Positions 1-11,689 of a stretch of DNA of 64,000 nt are shown here, in pieces (position 1 is the stretch's first letter; each line of letters opens with the position of its first letter). The DNA is from Semisulcospira habei. Its lineage: Eukaryota; Mollusca; Gastropoda; Semisulcospiridae. The DNA lies in NCBI GenBank assembly GCA_036245525.1, contig BTPG01000003.1, positions 191,314,164 through 191,378,163 of the forward strand, read 5' to 3'. The notes below the pieces were generated by a model that saw only the letters and a program-made list of their open reading frames with translations, searched no databases and had not been told where the DNA came from. A program made the translations under genes and the position numbers.

Positions 1-174
1 GAACTGAACCCAACAAGCACGCTCACGTGAATCACACATTCACTCACACACTGCACATAAACACAGAACATTCACGTGGTGCTAAGGATAAGGTCAAGCG
101 AGCTATTGTAGTTTTGCAAATAAGCATCCTTTGTATTTGAAATTTGATTAAGTGGGCTGAAATTTATACCAAAG

Positions 175-345
175 TCATTGGGGCGGAAGAGTCGGAGTAC
201 CCAGAGAAAGAACCCCCGACGGTCCGCCCGAACTAACGGTGACACTAGAGGAGAAAAGTCCGACGCTGGAACCCTGTATCGAACCTCACACCTCTAGCAT
301 TGGTGGCAGGCACTTTTACCGCTGCGCCACGGACAGCGATTCAAT
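175..345 (-). mobile_element. tRNA-derived SINE (single copy)
   Basis: Read on the minus strand, this has an RNA polymerase III A box, TGGCGCAGCGG (plus-strand 319-329), and ~40 bp further on a B box, GGTTCGATAC (276-285). That spacing is the tRNA-type internal promoter of SINEs. The head begins near 340 with GCTGTCCGTGGCGCAGCGG. A non-tRNA body follows toward 175. It is not a functional tRNA, because the acceptor and anticodon arms are not preserved. I see no second copy in the window. Ends are approximate. Confidence 0.7.
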
Positions 346-539
346 TCTCCTCTATTGATGCTGTACTCTATGAGACATGTTTTAATTAAAAGATGACCTT
401 CAGCTTATGTCACTGTTATCATGTTTGTTTTTTTTCACCTTTTATGCCTTTCATACACTTGAATGTTCTTGACACTATGTTTGTTTGTTTGTTTTTTAAA
501 TATTTTACTGTGTTGCTCGATATATATTTATGTGTGTAG

Positions 540-741
<202 letters not shown>

Positions 742-1535
742 CCCCCTCCCCCACTGCTAGTTGGCTTTGTGTATAGGAATCCAGCATCCACTGCCAAGTG
801 GTATGACGACTTTGTACAGGTGATGGATAAAGTGAATGACACAGGCAGGGATATACTCATTCTCGGTGAGTTTAACATTGACATCTCAAAACCCCATTCG
901 ATGTGGCAATGTACAACAATGCTGTTTGCACTCAAACAGATGATTACCACTGCAACCAGAGTAACCCACTCTTTTTGTACTTTGATTGACCACATATATA
1001 CTAACAACCCTCAAGCTATCATTGAAACTGATGTCCCTTCACTAGCTGTCAGTGACCACTTTCCCATCACCTGTACATGGTCATGTTATGTTCCTAAACA
1101 GAGCCGAACCCAACATTTATACATTACTTATAGATGTTTTAGAAAACTAGATAGAGATAGTTTCCTTCATGACCTCAGTTTTTTGCTGTTCCATGAAGTT
1201 TACAATCACAATGACCCTGATGTAGCACTCTCACTGTGGCTTGAGCTGTTCCTCAGAGTGCTAAATAAGCATGTCCCTTTAAAAAGGAAACGAGTCCGGT
1301 GCCGTGAGCCCCCACCTGGATTACGGAGGAGATTAAACAAACCATGGAAGCCAGAAATCGAGCCAAGCGGGACAAAGATTTTATTGAGTTTAAAAGGTTA
1401 CGTAACAGAGTCAAATACCTTTTCTGGGAGGCACAAAAAGCACCTATGTATTCAAAATAATATTTTTCCGGTGGCTTTCAAAAAATCTAAAGTGGTACCT
1501 ATACCTAAAACAAAAGACACGTCTGATCCAAATAA

Positions 1536-1782
1536 TTTTCGGCCGATATCCATATTATCTATTCTATTGAAGCCTATTGAGAAGCATGTACACAAACATC
1601 TCGAATTCCTGGAAGAAAAGTCTCTCCTGAATAAATATCATAAATGTTTAGGGCGAAAACCAGATTGATATTTATTCAGGAGAGACTTTTCTTCCAGGAA
1701 TTCGAGAAGATGTTTGTGTACATGCTTCTCAATAGGCTTCAATAGAATAGATAATATGGATATCGGCCGAAAATTATTTGTG
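1536..1782. repeat. Snap-back inverted repeat inside LINE A
   Basis: Bases ~1536-1645 (RT coding, FRPISIL...) reappear inverted at ~1670-1782 with only a few changes, around a ~25-bp spacer (ATGTTTAGGGCGAAAACC...). The LINE reading frame then resumes at ~1783. The inverted arm is a copy of LINE sequence, not a separate transposon. Likely origin is template switching or fold-back synthesis during insertion or repair. Confidence 0.85.
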
Positions 1783-2102
1783 ACGCTGCCTTGGTTCATA
1801 TGATTGACACTTGGCTGCTCAACATCAACAGAAACAAAATGTCTGGTGCTGTCTTTCTAGACCTTATAAACCACGAAATTTTACTAGAGAAACTAGACTG
1901 CTACTTTAACAATAACAGCCCAGGGACACTCTCATTCTTTCGTTCATATATCGTAGGGAGAATTCAAACTGTGTACATCAATGCTACCTTCTTTTCTGAA
2001 AAGTGTGTTGGGTATGGTGTGCCCCAGGGATCCATACTAGGACCGTTACTTTTCTGTTTGTTTATAAATGATCTTCCACTTCATATATTCAATCCAAATA
2101 CC

Positions 2103-2447
2103 AAAGAAGTACCCAACGGAGAAAGAAACACGCTTAGAAAAGACGGGTACAACACAATTTATTAATATTTCGGGTAAATACCCTTTGTCAAAATAGACAA
2201 ACAAACAAACATAGAGATTAGCCGCTACTTATCTTCAATGGCAGAAGGAATGTGGCACATTCCTTCTGCCATTGAAGATAAGTAGCGGCTAATCTCTATG
2301 TTTGTTTGTTTGTCTATTTTGACAAAGGGTATTTACCCGAAATATTAATAAATTGTGTTGTACCCGTCTTTTCTAAGCGTGTTTCTTTCTCCGTTGGGTA
2401 CTTCTTTGCATATTACACGCTTGGCAGTCACCTTTTTGGTCTGGATT
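2103..2447. mobile_element. Fold-back palindromic element FB, copy 1
   Basis: A 345-bp insertion in LINE A flanked by a perfect 12-bp target duplication, AATCCAAATACC (2091-2102 and 2448-2459). Bases 2103-2407 form an essentially perfect ~305-bp palindrome centred at 2255. A 40-bp unique tail (2408-2447, GCATATTACACGC...GGTCTGGATT) lies on one side only. It has no coding capacity. The 12-bp duplication and one-sided tail argue against a classic TIR MITE and fit retroposition of a snap-back molecule. A second copy is at 10957-11286. Confidence 0.85.
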
Positions 2448-2524
2448 AATCCAAATACCGAATGTGACATGTTTGCCGATGATTCAACTCTTCACCCTGG
2501 CGGGAAAACTGTACCTGAAATATC

Positions 2525-2904
2525 CCCCCACCCGGGTCTGCCCTGGGGGACTTGGGTGGGGTTAGGTATTTTTTAGTTCCCAGGGTCACCCTGGTCAGCC
2601 CCACAGGGTGGGTTTTTCTCTCTATTCTGGGGCATGTGTTTCTGTCTACCCTTTGTCCATTCACCTGTATTTGCCTTTTTAAAACTCTCCCTACTGTCTG
2701 CACTGCCTGTAGCTCTTGACATTGGATGTGTGTTGCTAAATGGTCTTAGCTTTATTTAGGCCCCATGTGTTAGGTTTATTTAACGTGTTTGACCGGCTGG
2801 CGACATACATTCAATGTTCTGTTTATTTATTTTTTTCACAAGCAGTGCAGGCACGTCCTGAGAAAGCCTTGTTGCTGTCGGGACGTTAAGCAATGTACAA
2901 TCAA
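2525..2904 (+). mobile_element. S2 SINE-like repeat, copy 1
   Basis: 380-bp insertion with a 15-bp target duplication, TGTACCTGAAATATC (2510-2524 and 2905-2919). The 5' end is GC-rich with several short stem-loops (CCCCACCCGGG...GGGTGGGG). The 3' end is GTCGGGACGTTAAGCAATGTACAATC. No ORF. I find no convincing tRNA-type A and B boxes, so the RNA source is unknown. Other copies: 15784, 29319, 44160, all on the + strand. Confidence 0.9.
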
Positions 2905-3871
2905 TGTACCTGAAATATCAAGCAATCTTCAGCTTTGTCTTCAGGAGGTCTCACTGTGGTGCAAAAATAATCAAATGCTTGTAATCCATCCAAAACGAAA
3001 AGCATGCTAATCACAACACGCCAAAAGCATCACCTCCGCCCCCATTCACTTAACCTCTCTTTTGATTCCCATTGAGCAAGTCAAGGAATATCGCCTCCTC
3101 GGGGTAATTGTTGATGACCAACTGTGCTGGTTGCCCCACCTAACACAACTAGCGAAAACATTATCAAAGAAGCTATTTTTACTGTCAAGATTAAAATCTA
3201 TCATTGATACTAAGACACGAAAGTTATTTTTCAACTCCTACATTAAACCTCACATTGACTACGCATCTACTATTTGGGACGGCTGTAGTAAGGCTAACCT
3301 TAAGCGGATCAGTTCTCTATACAATCACGCAGTTAAACTGATCCTCCCAATCCCCTCTCTAACTTTGGAGGAAAAGCTTCAGGCAACAGGGCTCCTTCCT
3401 TTACATCAACACCTTACGTTTAATAAGTGCGTACTTATGCACAAAAACACTGAACGGGAAAGCCTCCCTCTACCTGGCTAAGCTTTTCACTGAGAGCAAA
3501 AGGGTTTACAGCACTTTGAGGAACAGTCTCGTCATTGAACGGCCCCGAATTGACTTGTTTAAATCCAGCCTTTCTTACGCGGGTGCCTATTTATGGAACT
3601 CACTTCCTCCACATATACAGCAAACAAGACATCTTCCATTGTTTAGGACGAAAGCTTTTAAATACATCTCTGAGCAAACTTGAAAGAAACGTAGATATTA
3701 TGTCCAAAAGAGTCATGTCAATGATTTCCTGTGGTCCTCCATTTTGCACTTGTTAGCTTTTACATAATATCTCTCGTTATCGTGGTGTTTTGCCTGCTCA
3801 CTAAATTCCTACATATGAGTAGCTGTATCATAAGTGCAGTCGCTTTCTATAAACACACTTTACATCGCGCA

Positions 3872-3903
3872 CCCCCTCCCCCCCCCCCCCCCCCCCCCCC
3901 CCC
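3872..3903 (+). repeat. Poly-C tract in the LINE A 3' UTR
   Basis: About 30 consecutive C. It explains the spurious proline-rich open frames around 3731-4034. Confidence 0.9.
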
Positions 3904-4143
3904 AGCAAGACCCTGTCATTTTGCTGTGTGTGTGTGTGTGTAATCTTCAGCGACTTTGGAACTTGTATCGGAATGTAACACAAGTGATCTGTGGGTGTAG
4001 CCGCTTGTTTTGTGCTGTTAACATATTGTTTTAATGTTGCTTTTAATGTTGTAGTTTAGCAAGGACAAACATGAAAAGAGGCCTGTGCGCCTATTGTTTC
4101 CATCCTTGAGAAACAAAGTATCATTCATTCATTCATGCATTCA

Positions 4144-5445
<1,302 letters not shown>

Positions 5446-6007
5446 TTCTGTTTGCATTCTAACATATTCATCTTTTGTTTGCTTTTTGTTTTAATTGATA
5501 CTCGTCCCAATTCAGCAGGTCTTCAAGAACATGGACCGGTCTGACAATAATTTGTTGTGACTTCTGGAGAACTGAAATTTATTTCACTTCATTCTGTTCA
5601 TGGACTGGCACTATGATGGACAACTCTTTGTTCATTGCTGGATGGTTTCATCCATGAATGCTGGTAAAAGCAGCTGTTCTGTATCTTGCTGGCAGGTCTT
5701 CGCAGAACATTTTGGTGCATGTCCTTCTTCACTGTACCCCTTTGTGCATGCAGTCACCGATACTTTATACAGTACATGTACCAGTGGCTCCATGTACAAG
5801 GGTGTCAAGCTGGCCATTCTTCAGCACTTGCTCACAGCATCAGCTTTATGCTGCACACAGGCCAGCCCGAATGGAAGTTTTGCAGATGTTCGGGTGATCA
5901 TGCATCTTTGAGGTTTTCCCCATGCAGTCACTGGGTCGATCCTGCATACCGGTACTACCTGTCTGTGGGGCCAACTTTCATTTTATACATGTATACATTA
6001 CAAACAG
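5446..6007 (+). other. Presumed WASL intron, upstream side
   Basis: No exon signature recognised. Bases 5740-5800 and 5900-5960 contain CATGCAGTCAC-type sequence resembling the palindromic elements at 8211 and 39542 but degraded. Upstream WASL exons (WH1, GBD, proline-rich region, WH2) are not in the window. Confidence 0.5.
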
Positions 6008-6122
6008 GTAGAGGACACGGATGATAGACGCTCCATGGAGGTTACACCCGATATGCAGGATGGTTTGGTGGGAGCATTGGCTCGTGCACTTGCGTCCCGC
6101 AGACCTATGTGTGTTGACAGTG
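6008..6122 (+). CDS. WASL: WASP/N-WASP homologue, penultimate coding exon (C helix)
   Basis: WASP proteins relay Cdc42 and phosphoinositide signals to the Arp2/3 complex, nucleating branched actin through a C-terminal VCA segment. This exon follows an acceptor (AAACAG at 6002-6007), reads 38 codons plus one base, and ends at a donor G|GTGAGA (intron from 6123). It encodes VEDTDDRRS... then GLVGALARALASRR. That matches the spacing and character of the central amphipathic helix, where vertebrate N-WASP also has a VGAL core after a linker. It ends ...CVDS and splices in phase 1 to the acidic exon at 8339. The identification rests on the two exons together. The WH2 (V) motif must lie in an exon left of the window, because 1-6007 is transposon-rich and shows none. 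Confidence 0.78.
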
Positions 6123-6611
6123 GTGAGAGTCGTCAGGGCCTTGGACAACCGAGCCATTTTTATTGTTTCACTCTTTCTCAAAGTCTCTATCTTTTTTGCT
6201 GCCTTTTTCTTTTTTCCCCATTTTGTAGCGTTGTAAGTTTTGCTTCAGTAGACAGTGCATTACTAAGGTTGCTAACACAGCATAAATGATGACATTTGCA
6301 ACATTTTTGACTGGCAGTACATGAAGTACAGTGTACCATTTTCTCTCTCTTTTTTTTTCTTTATTTTTCTTTGATTTCTTTGTGCTGCTTTCTAGTTTGT
6401 TGTGGCTAACTTTGCAATGAAATGTGCATGGAATTGAAGTGAGCTTTTGCAACATATAGTCATCATTGATACCTATGTACCTTTCAGAAATAAAACTTAT
6501 TACTTTTGTGCATAGCTCACTTCTGTTCTTTGTATTAAAAACAACATGTGCACTGGATTTTGGTGTGGCTGTTTTCCTTGCTTTCCTTGTTTTTCCAACG
6601 TATACCTATCA

Positions 6612-6699
6612 AGGCTTTGCCTGTTGGCAGTGCTTTATGTTGTGACGATTCCTGATGGAATCGTTGCTACAAAAAGCGCTACTGATAGCCAGAGGGTTA
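6612..6699. mobile_element. Small TTAA-type palindrome (GATTCC core), WASL intron
   Basis: Imperfect ~88-bp palindrome. GCCTGTTGGCAGTGC...GTGACGATTCC pairs with GGAATCGTTGC...GCGCTACTGATAGCC. Same family as 8091, 37885, 41728, 45145 and 57097, whose intact members start TTAACCCTTTGG. Confidence 0.75.
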
Positions 6700-6932
6700 G
6701 TTTGTTTTCTGAACTTACTAGTGTTCTTTATCTGCCATGTTTGTTCTGAGGATTTGACAGCCGTGCATATATGCTATTGGCTTTTGATTCAGGTAGCTAA
6801 AATATATGAGGCATGGCACGGTGTGTAATGTCCACATTAGTGCGCATGTGTTCGTTTAAGATTTCAGACCTTATTACTGAAGGCTTTCAGGTCCAAAATC
6901 ACAAACCAATGCACATTTTCATCAGTGTTCAG

Positions 6933-7163
6933 TTAACCCTTATCATTCGGAATACATCAATGTGTGAAATAAGTTTAACTAAAATAGTTCAAGGGTAGTG
7001 CCAGAATAGCTTGGCACCTCTAGGCACCAAGCTATTCTGGCACCACCCTTGAACTAAAGTCATTGGTCTATATCCTTATCTGTTAAGTACTATAATGTAG
7101 CTTGCATATGGCAGTGTACAAATTTGAAGCTTTTACTTTTAGCTTCAGTATGATATGGGTTAA
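6933..7163. mobile_element. TTAA-flanked palindromic MITE, hairpin core type (TIR type 1)
   Basis: Begins and ends with TTAA. The terminal inverted repeat is TTAACCCTTATCAT on the left and, reverse-complemented, TTAACCCATATCAT on the right. The centre (6984-7055) is the shared hairpin core TTCAAGGGTAGTGCCAGAATAGCTTGGC... A near-identical element is at 44679-44903 and an end fragment at 10318-10349. TTAA duplication with CCCT-type ends is typical of piggyBac-superfamily elements. No transposase is encoded. Confidence 0.85.
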
Positions 7164-7852
7164 GTGTTTTGCTGCACTGTACGTGTACATGTATGTCAGT
7201 TTTCTCAAAGTGACCATGGTGGATATGTATTGTTTATCTTTGCTTGCATCTACTTTCACAGTTAGTGCAGTTTTCCCTAATCCTTTTCTTTCTTCTTCTT
7301 ATGTACATGTACTTGTTTGTTATATTTTAATTTGATGTGGTAACTGTTACACACTTGTTATGTAATGTTACACCTTGGCCAGAGATCTTAAAATTAATAA
7401 TGATGTAGTGTTTGCCTGTTTACCGGTAGTCTTTATTTTAACATACACTAAGTGCTCTTGTACTTTTTTCTGTACAGTTTTTAATTTTAAATGCACAGTT
7501 GTCTAGCTGATGCTCATGTATATCCCCTTACAAATGTACTTCTCATCATCAAAAATATGTACTGTTCCTAATATACATTTGAGTGTCCACATTAACTTAT
7601 AATTACAGGGTATACACCTTGCTGATTGTTGATATTCAGGGAAATCTGAGTCTTACTTATCAGAAGGCATTAATTGCATGTTCATGAATATGCTGTGTTC
7701 TATTTTGTTATATTTATTGGTTGGTTGTTTCCCCCACCTCAAAGAATTCATGAAATCTGTGAATTATAACAAAATATGTAATGCAGTCAGCACTTGATTT
7801 ATTTGTTTTGTATATAATATTTAGCATTATTGCCTGACATTTTTTCTTTCCC

Positions 7853-8007
7853 TTAACTCATTCTACCCCAGACACGCCACAGCAAGATAAAGATCGACCA
7901 TAATAGTTCAAGGGTGATGCCAGAATAGCTTGGCGCCTATGGGCGCCAAGCTATTCTGGCATCACCCTTGAACTTTCATGATCAATCTGTGATGGGGTAG
8001 AATGAGT
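7853..8007. mobile_element. TTAA-type palindromic MITE, hairpin core type (TIR type 2)
   Basis: The ends AACTCATTCTACCCCA and TGGGGTAGAATGAGTT are a perfect 16-bp inverted repeat. The left end has TTAA (7853-7856). The right TTAA is eroded to a T run. The core at 7905-7973 is the shared hairpin. Confidence 0.85.
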
Positions 8008-8090
8008 TTTTTAAAAAATGTCCTGAAAAAAAGTTAAATGTAAAGAAGACTTCAAAGTACAATAAAAGATGAAGATAACTCTTTCAGTCC

Positions 8091-8175
8091 AACCCTTTGC
8101 TTGTTGGTAATGTCTTGTCGCATTGATTCCATCAGGAATCATCCTGACAAAATGTCACTACTGACGCCCAAAAGG
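8091..8175. mobile_element. Small TTAA-type palindrome (GATTCC core)
   Basis: CCCTTTGCTTGTTGGTAATG...GATTCC pairs with GGAATCATCCTGACAAAATG...GACGCCCAAAAGG. The TTAA ends are not preserved. Confidence 0.7.
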
Positions 8176-8210
8176 TAAAGCAGTGGAACTAATAAACAGA
8201 TGTGTGTTTG

Positions 8211-8276
8211 ACCCTTTATGCATGCAGCCACTGGAACTGTAAACAGTACTGGTGGATTCTTTCAAAAGGGGGTTAA
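8211..8276. mobile_element. Small TTAA-type palindrome (CCACTGG/ACTGT core)
   Basis: ACCCTTTATGCATGCAGCCA and ACAGTACTGGTGG...GGGGGTTAA form an imperfect hairpin with TTAA on the right. The same type, better preserved, is at 39542-39607. Confidence 0.65.
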
Positions 8277-8338
8277 ACGTTCCAAAAAATAATTTCAAGA
8301 TCATAAAAGATGTGTCATTTTTCTTTTCCGGTTTTCAG

Positions 8339-8403
8339 AGGATGAGGAGAGCAGCGATGATGAGGAGGAGGATGAAGGTGATGACGATGAGTGGGATGAT
8401 TAA
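8339..8403 (+). CDS. WASL: WASP/N-WASP homologue, terminal coding exon (acidic tail)
   Basis: The acceptor is TTTTCAG (8332-8338) after a pyrimidine-rich tract. Its two first bases complete the split codon from 6122 (G|AG, Glu). Twenty further codons, almost all Asp, Glu or Ser, end in GDDDEWDD and TAA (8401-8403). An acidic stretch closing with a single Trp two or three residues before the stop is the A motif of WASP proteins, where the Trp contacts Arp2/3. Exon order, phase and strand agree with 6008-6122. The stop codon overlaps a TTAA that begins a palindromic element (8400 onward), so the 3' UTR starts inside transposon sequence. The end of the transcript is not clear. Confidence 0.82.
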
Positions 8404-8530
8404 CTCATCCGTCCCTAATACAGCAAGTAGGACATGGACCAACCATGAAAGTTCAAGGGTAGTGCCTGATTTACTTGGCATCTGGTAAGGTGCCAAGCAG
8501 CCCTGGCACTACCCTTGAGGTGTCGTGATG
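8400..8530. mobile_element. TTAA-type MITE starting at the WASL stop codon
   Basis: The left end TTAACTCATCCGTCC (8400-8414) and following TACAGCA, ATGG and ACCATGA match the left half of the 214-bp element at 52496 in order and spacing. The hairpin core is at 8450-8517 (GTTCAAGGGTAGTGCC ... GGCACTACCCTTGA). The right terminus is not recognisable, so the element is truncated or eroded. It lies in the WASL 3' UTR. Confidence 0.7.
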
Positions 8531-8949
8531 GAGACTTCTCCCCTAGCCCAGCATCTGCATTGTAGTTTTATGACTGGCTCCTCAGTGGTCCTACTGTTGG
8601 ATTTGCAGACTATTCTTGTTCACTATTCAACAAAAACATCACAGTTATTAAGATGATGATGATGCATAAGTGCATCAGCTTGATGATGCATGTACAGTTA
8701 CATGTACACTGCAAGATTTCATTACAGCGGTCAAGATATTGATGATGATTATTGATTGGAAGACAGTGAATTGGATGTTGATAAATCCATCATATACATG
8801 TAGTTCACAAAAGAACATACTCTCACTTATCCAGTGACAGACTGTGTATATGCCATTATGCAAATGATTGTACATGAATGCTTAACATGGTGTATTTGGT
8901 GTTGGCTTATTTTCCTTATTTTTATATGGTCTTCGTTCATCAAATCTTG

Positions 8950-9372
8950 TTAACCCTTTCACTGTCGAAAGAAAGTTAACATGATCCAACTGCGAGAGAA
9001 ATAGATCATCATGAGTGCCTGCAGTTGCATGGGCTTATGTAAATTTATGCCTCTTGTTAGCACCACTTTGTATCCATGTTTGTTAGACAGCTGGAGCTCT
9101 TTGGCGTTGAATTAACGCATTCAACCCTGGTGCACTACAGCATGAGATGGGTCGACCATGATAATTCAAGGGCAGTGCCAGATTGGCTTTGCGCCAGTCG
9201 GCACCAAGCTAATCTAGCACTGCACTTGAATTATCATGGTCGATGCATCTTCTGCAACAGGTGCATAGTCGTTAGATGACGCCTCCAAAATTTGGGAAAT
9301 ATGTGCACCGGGGTGAATGAGTTAACAAGAATTTCACAAGCACAGTCTGCATCAGCTGGCAGTGAAGAGATT
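8950..9372. mobile_element. TTAA-type palindromic element carrying a nested MITE
   Basis: The left end TTAACCCTTTCACTGTCG (8950) pairs with GCTGGCAGTGAAGAG at ~9357-9371. The internal CATGAGTGCC...ATGCCTCTTGTTAG relates it to the element at 36679-36908. The 214-bp element 9112-9325 sits within it. Confidence 0.65.
9112..9325. mobile_element. TTAA-flanked palindromic MITE, 214 bp (TIR type 3)
   Basis: TTAA at both ends (9112-9115 and 9322-9325). The inverted ends are TTAACGCATTCAACCC and TTAACTCATTCACCCC (reverse complement). Inside are GGTCGACCATGATAATTCAAGGG and its inverse around the shared hairpin core. It has exactly the same length as the copy at 52496-52709. Confidence 0.88.
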
Positions 9373-9789
9373 TATATACCGGTAACCCTCATTTCCTTCT
9401 CATCATAACTATTTATTAGTGCAAATGTATTTTCTCTCTTGTGATTTGCCCCTATAACAAAACGTATGATATTATGTGTTATAATAAAAACCAGTGATCA
9501 TACCGGTACTGATCAAAGCAGACACCGCCTTTCACTTCCGCAGATCACCGTTAACAACTGAACATCATAGTCGTCTCAGCGCTTTACTTCCGATCGCTGA
9601 TAACGGCAAGCTAAAAGCAACACAATGCTTGAAAAGGCTCATTAATCCTCCAACTAATCTGTGCCGCGGCGACACACTGTGACAGATCATTGTTAAATAT
9701 TCATCTTCATTTTTTTGCAAGATCAGAGCCATCACTTCAGTTAAAAACGGCGCCGTCAGCTCATTTTGGTTTGCCTATAAAACTTAAAG

Positions 9790-10007
9790 ACAGGCCCTGG
9801 GACAGGTAGTCCCTGATCACCTCGGTGCCAGTGGGACAGCGGTAAACAATAAGAAGAAGATGGGGACATGATCACTTTATTAGTGCGAGCAGGACAATAA
9901 ACTTCAATTAGTCTGGGACACGAATTAGTCCCCGATCAGTCCCTTTAGTGCCAGCGGGACAACAAACTTCAATTAGCAAAAGTGGGAGTGGGACACGAAA
10001 ATGGACT
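9790..10007 (+). repeat. Imperfect tandem repeat, ~75-85-bp unit
   Basis: Three degenerate units share GGTGCCAGTGGGACAGC / GTGCCAGCGGGACAAC, AATAAACTTCAATTAG and GGGACACGAA. No coding sense. Confidence 0.7.
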
Positions 10008-10317
10008 GCCGTTATCTCACTTGATTGTTGTGCAACTGGAGAATACGGATCGCTGTTCTCGGATTTACATATTCTTCTGTGTCGCTGATACAGAAAGAAA
10101 TGCACAAAGATGTCCATGTCAAGGGACACAATCATTGAACACAAAAGAGTTAATAGATGGATTACCTCCCTTTTTTTCTTCTTTTTTAAAATAAAAGTAT
10201 CGTGCCCTTTTCAAAGTGTGAAGTGCCCCTCCGGCGAGTTGAAGCCCGTTTTGACCTAGCCAGAACCCTGCCCCTCTGAGTTTCTAGCTAGGGGTCTATT
10301 TAGTCAAACTTATTTCA

Positions 10318-10349
10318 CTCACTGGTGTATTCCGAATGATAAGGGTTAA
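10318..10349. mobile_element. End fragment of the TIR type 1 element
   Basis: CACTGGTGTATTCCGAATGATAAGGGTTAA is the inverted left terminus of the elements at 6933 and 44679, including TTAA. No other part is present. Confidence 0.7.
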
Positions 10350-10956
10350 CCTTGTGTATGTTGTCACCAGTACTGTACTGTGCAGAGTGCCGATGGCAAA
10401 GGGGCTAAATGTTTTGGATGTCGTTCTTTGTGAACGTTTTGATTTGTATGCATAAAATTATGTTACACTATTTAACCACAACATGTTTTCTTGTTATGCA
10501 CACATCATAAGCATGATTTATTTTTTTCAACCTATTCTGATTCTTTTTCTGTACACTTTTGCTATAGAACTGAAGTTAAATCATTGCTGCCTGCTGCTCA
10601 GTTTAGCTGAAAGTGATGTCTGATTTCCCTATTCTATTTGCTTCTGGAATACAGAAAGAAAAATATTTGGGAGTCCTTGTCTGTGTGTCAGAAGACAGAA
10701 GTGGGTGTGTTTGGGTGCTGTATGTAAATATGTGTGTGTACCTAATATATGTGTGTGTTTGTGTATAAGAAAAATGTCCTGCATAAATGTTCAGCTTTTG
10801 TACATGATTTCAGTGATTGCAAAGAAATACACATAGCAACATGGGTGCTTCTGTGCTGGTTATGTGCCGGAATTCCGGTTTTTGAAAACCTTACCTGCCA
10901 TAAGAAACTACATATGCTCCTCTCGGGACCTTTCACGTTTTTGAAAATTCAACAGA
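10350..10956. other. No gene recognised
   Basis: Sequence with short open frames only and no splice or domain signature. Small (GT)n-like stretches near 10720-10770. Confidence 0.5.
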
Positions 10957-11286
10957 GAAGTACCCAACGGAGAAAGAAACACGCTTACAAAAGACGGGTA
11001 CAACACAATTTATTAATATTTCGGGTAAATACCCTTTGTCAAAATAGACAAACAGAGAGATTAGCCGCTACTTATCTTCATTTGCAGAAGGAATGTCACA
11101 CATTCCTTCTGCGAATGAAGATAAGTAGTGGCTAATCTCTCTCTTTGTTTGTCTATTTTGACAAAGGGTATTTACCCGAAATATTAATAAATTGTGTTGT
11201 ACCCATCTTTTCTAAGCTTGTTTCTTTCTCCGTTGGGTACTTCTTTGCATTTTACACGCTTGGCAGTCACCTTTTTGGTCTGGATT
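10957..11286. mobile_element. Fold-back palindromic element FB, copy 2
   Basis: About 330 bp flanked by a 13-bp duplication, GAAAATTCAACAG (10943-10955 and 11287-11299). Same design as copy 1: a long palindrome (arms ~144 bp, centre near 11100) followed by the one-sided tail TGCATTTTACACGC...GGTCTGGATT. Relative to copy 1 both arms have CAGAGAGATT / AATCTCTCTCTTTG instead of the CAAACA-repeat version, so the differences are mirrored across the arms. Confidence 0.85.
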
Positions 11287-11685
11287 GAAAATTCAACAGA
11301 AGCACCCATGCAGCAAAGAGATGACCGCCAACACTGTTTTTTCACATGCAAGGCCATTAAAACAAATGTTCGTTGATAAGAATAAGGACATGTAAACAAA
11401 TTTATTTCCCAAACCATCACTGATGTGCTATACAGTTCAGACTGACAAACTTCTGTTCACTCACTTGACAATTGTATGTGTAGATAGATAGATGTGTGTG
11501 TAGTACTAAATCACCACAAGTAATTGTGTATAACAAACTGTGGATCTTCATGCGTGCTGATCACAGCATAGCACTCCGCCAACCCAACCCAACCCCACGC
11601 CTTGCCCCCAGCTCCTTATGGGGAGGGGCAAGGTACGGGGGTGCTGTCTGCTTTCACGAGGGGATTGAATACGTCAATAAAGTGC
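11287..11685. other. No gene recognised
   Basis: Single-copy-looking sequence between the fold-back element and the first 475-bp element. GGGGCAAGG/CCTTGCCCC makes a small stem at 11597-11632. Confidence 0.45.
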
Positions 11686-11689
11686 TTTG

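Larger units (their letters stand above)
756..3681 (+). pseudogene. LINE A endonuclease/reverse transcriptase, broken ORF2
   Basis: The endonuclease C-terminal part is visible at 769-1090: ILGEFNID is the GDFN-type motif and SDHFPIT the terminal SDH motif. A frameshift near 1310 moves the linker (WITEEIKQTMEARNRAKRD) to another frame. RT block 1 follows at ~1480-1620 (KVVPIPK, NNFRPISIL). The palmar region is at 1840-2090 with a deletion at the FRKAFD site and an intact GVPQGSILGPLLF. The FADD-type motif (MFADDSTLH) sits at ~2470, just after the fold-back insertion. The thumb and C-terminal region resume after S2 at 2905 (LLGVIVDDQL, HIDYASTIWDG), with a stop near 3003 and a frameshift near 3480. 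It cannot encode an active enzyme. Confidence 0.85.

Noticed and set aside
175..345. A functional tRNA gene
   Set aside because: A and B boxes are present but the cloverleaf arms do not pair; the SINE reading is better.
9908..10194. Open frames on both strands as a gene
   Set aside because: They overlap an imperfect tandem repeat and show no domain or splice support.
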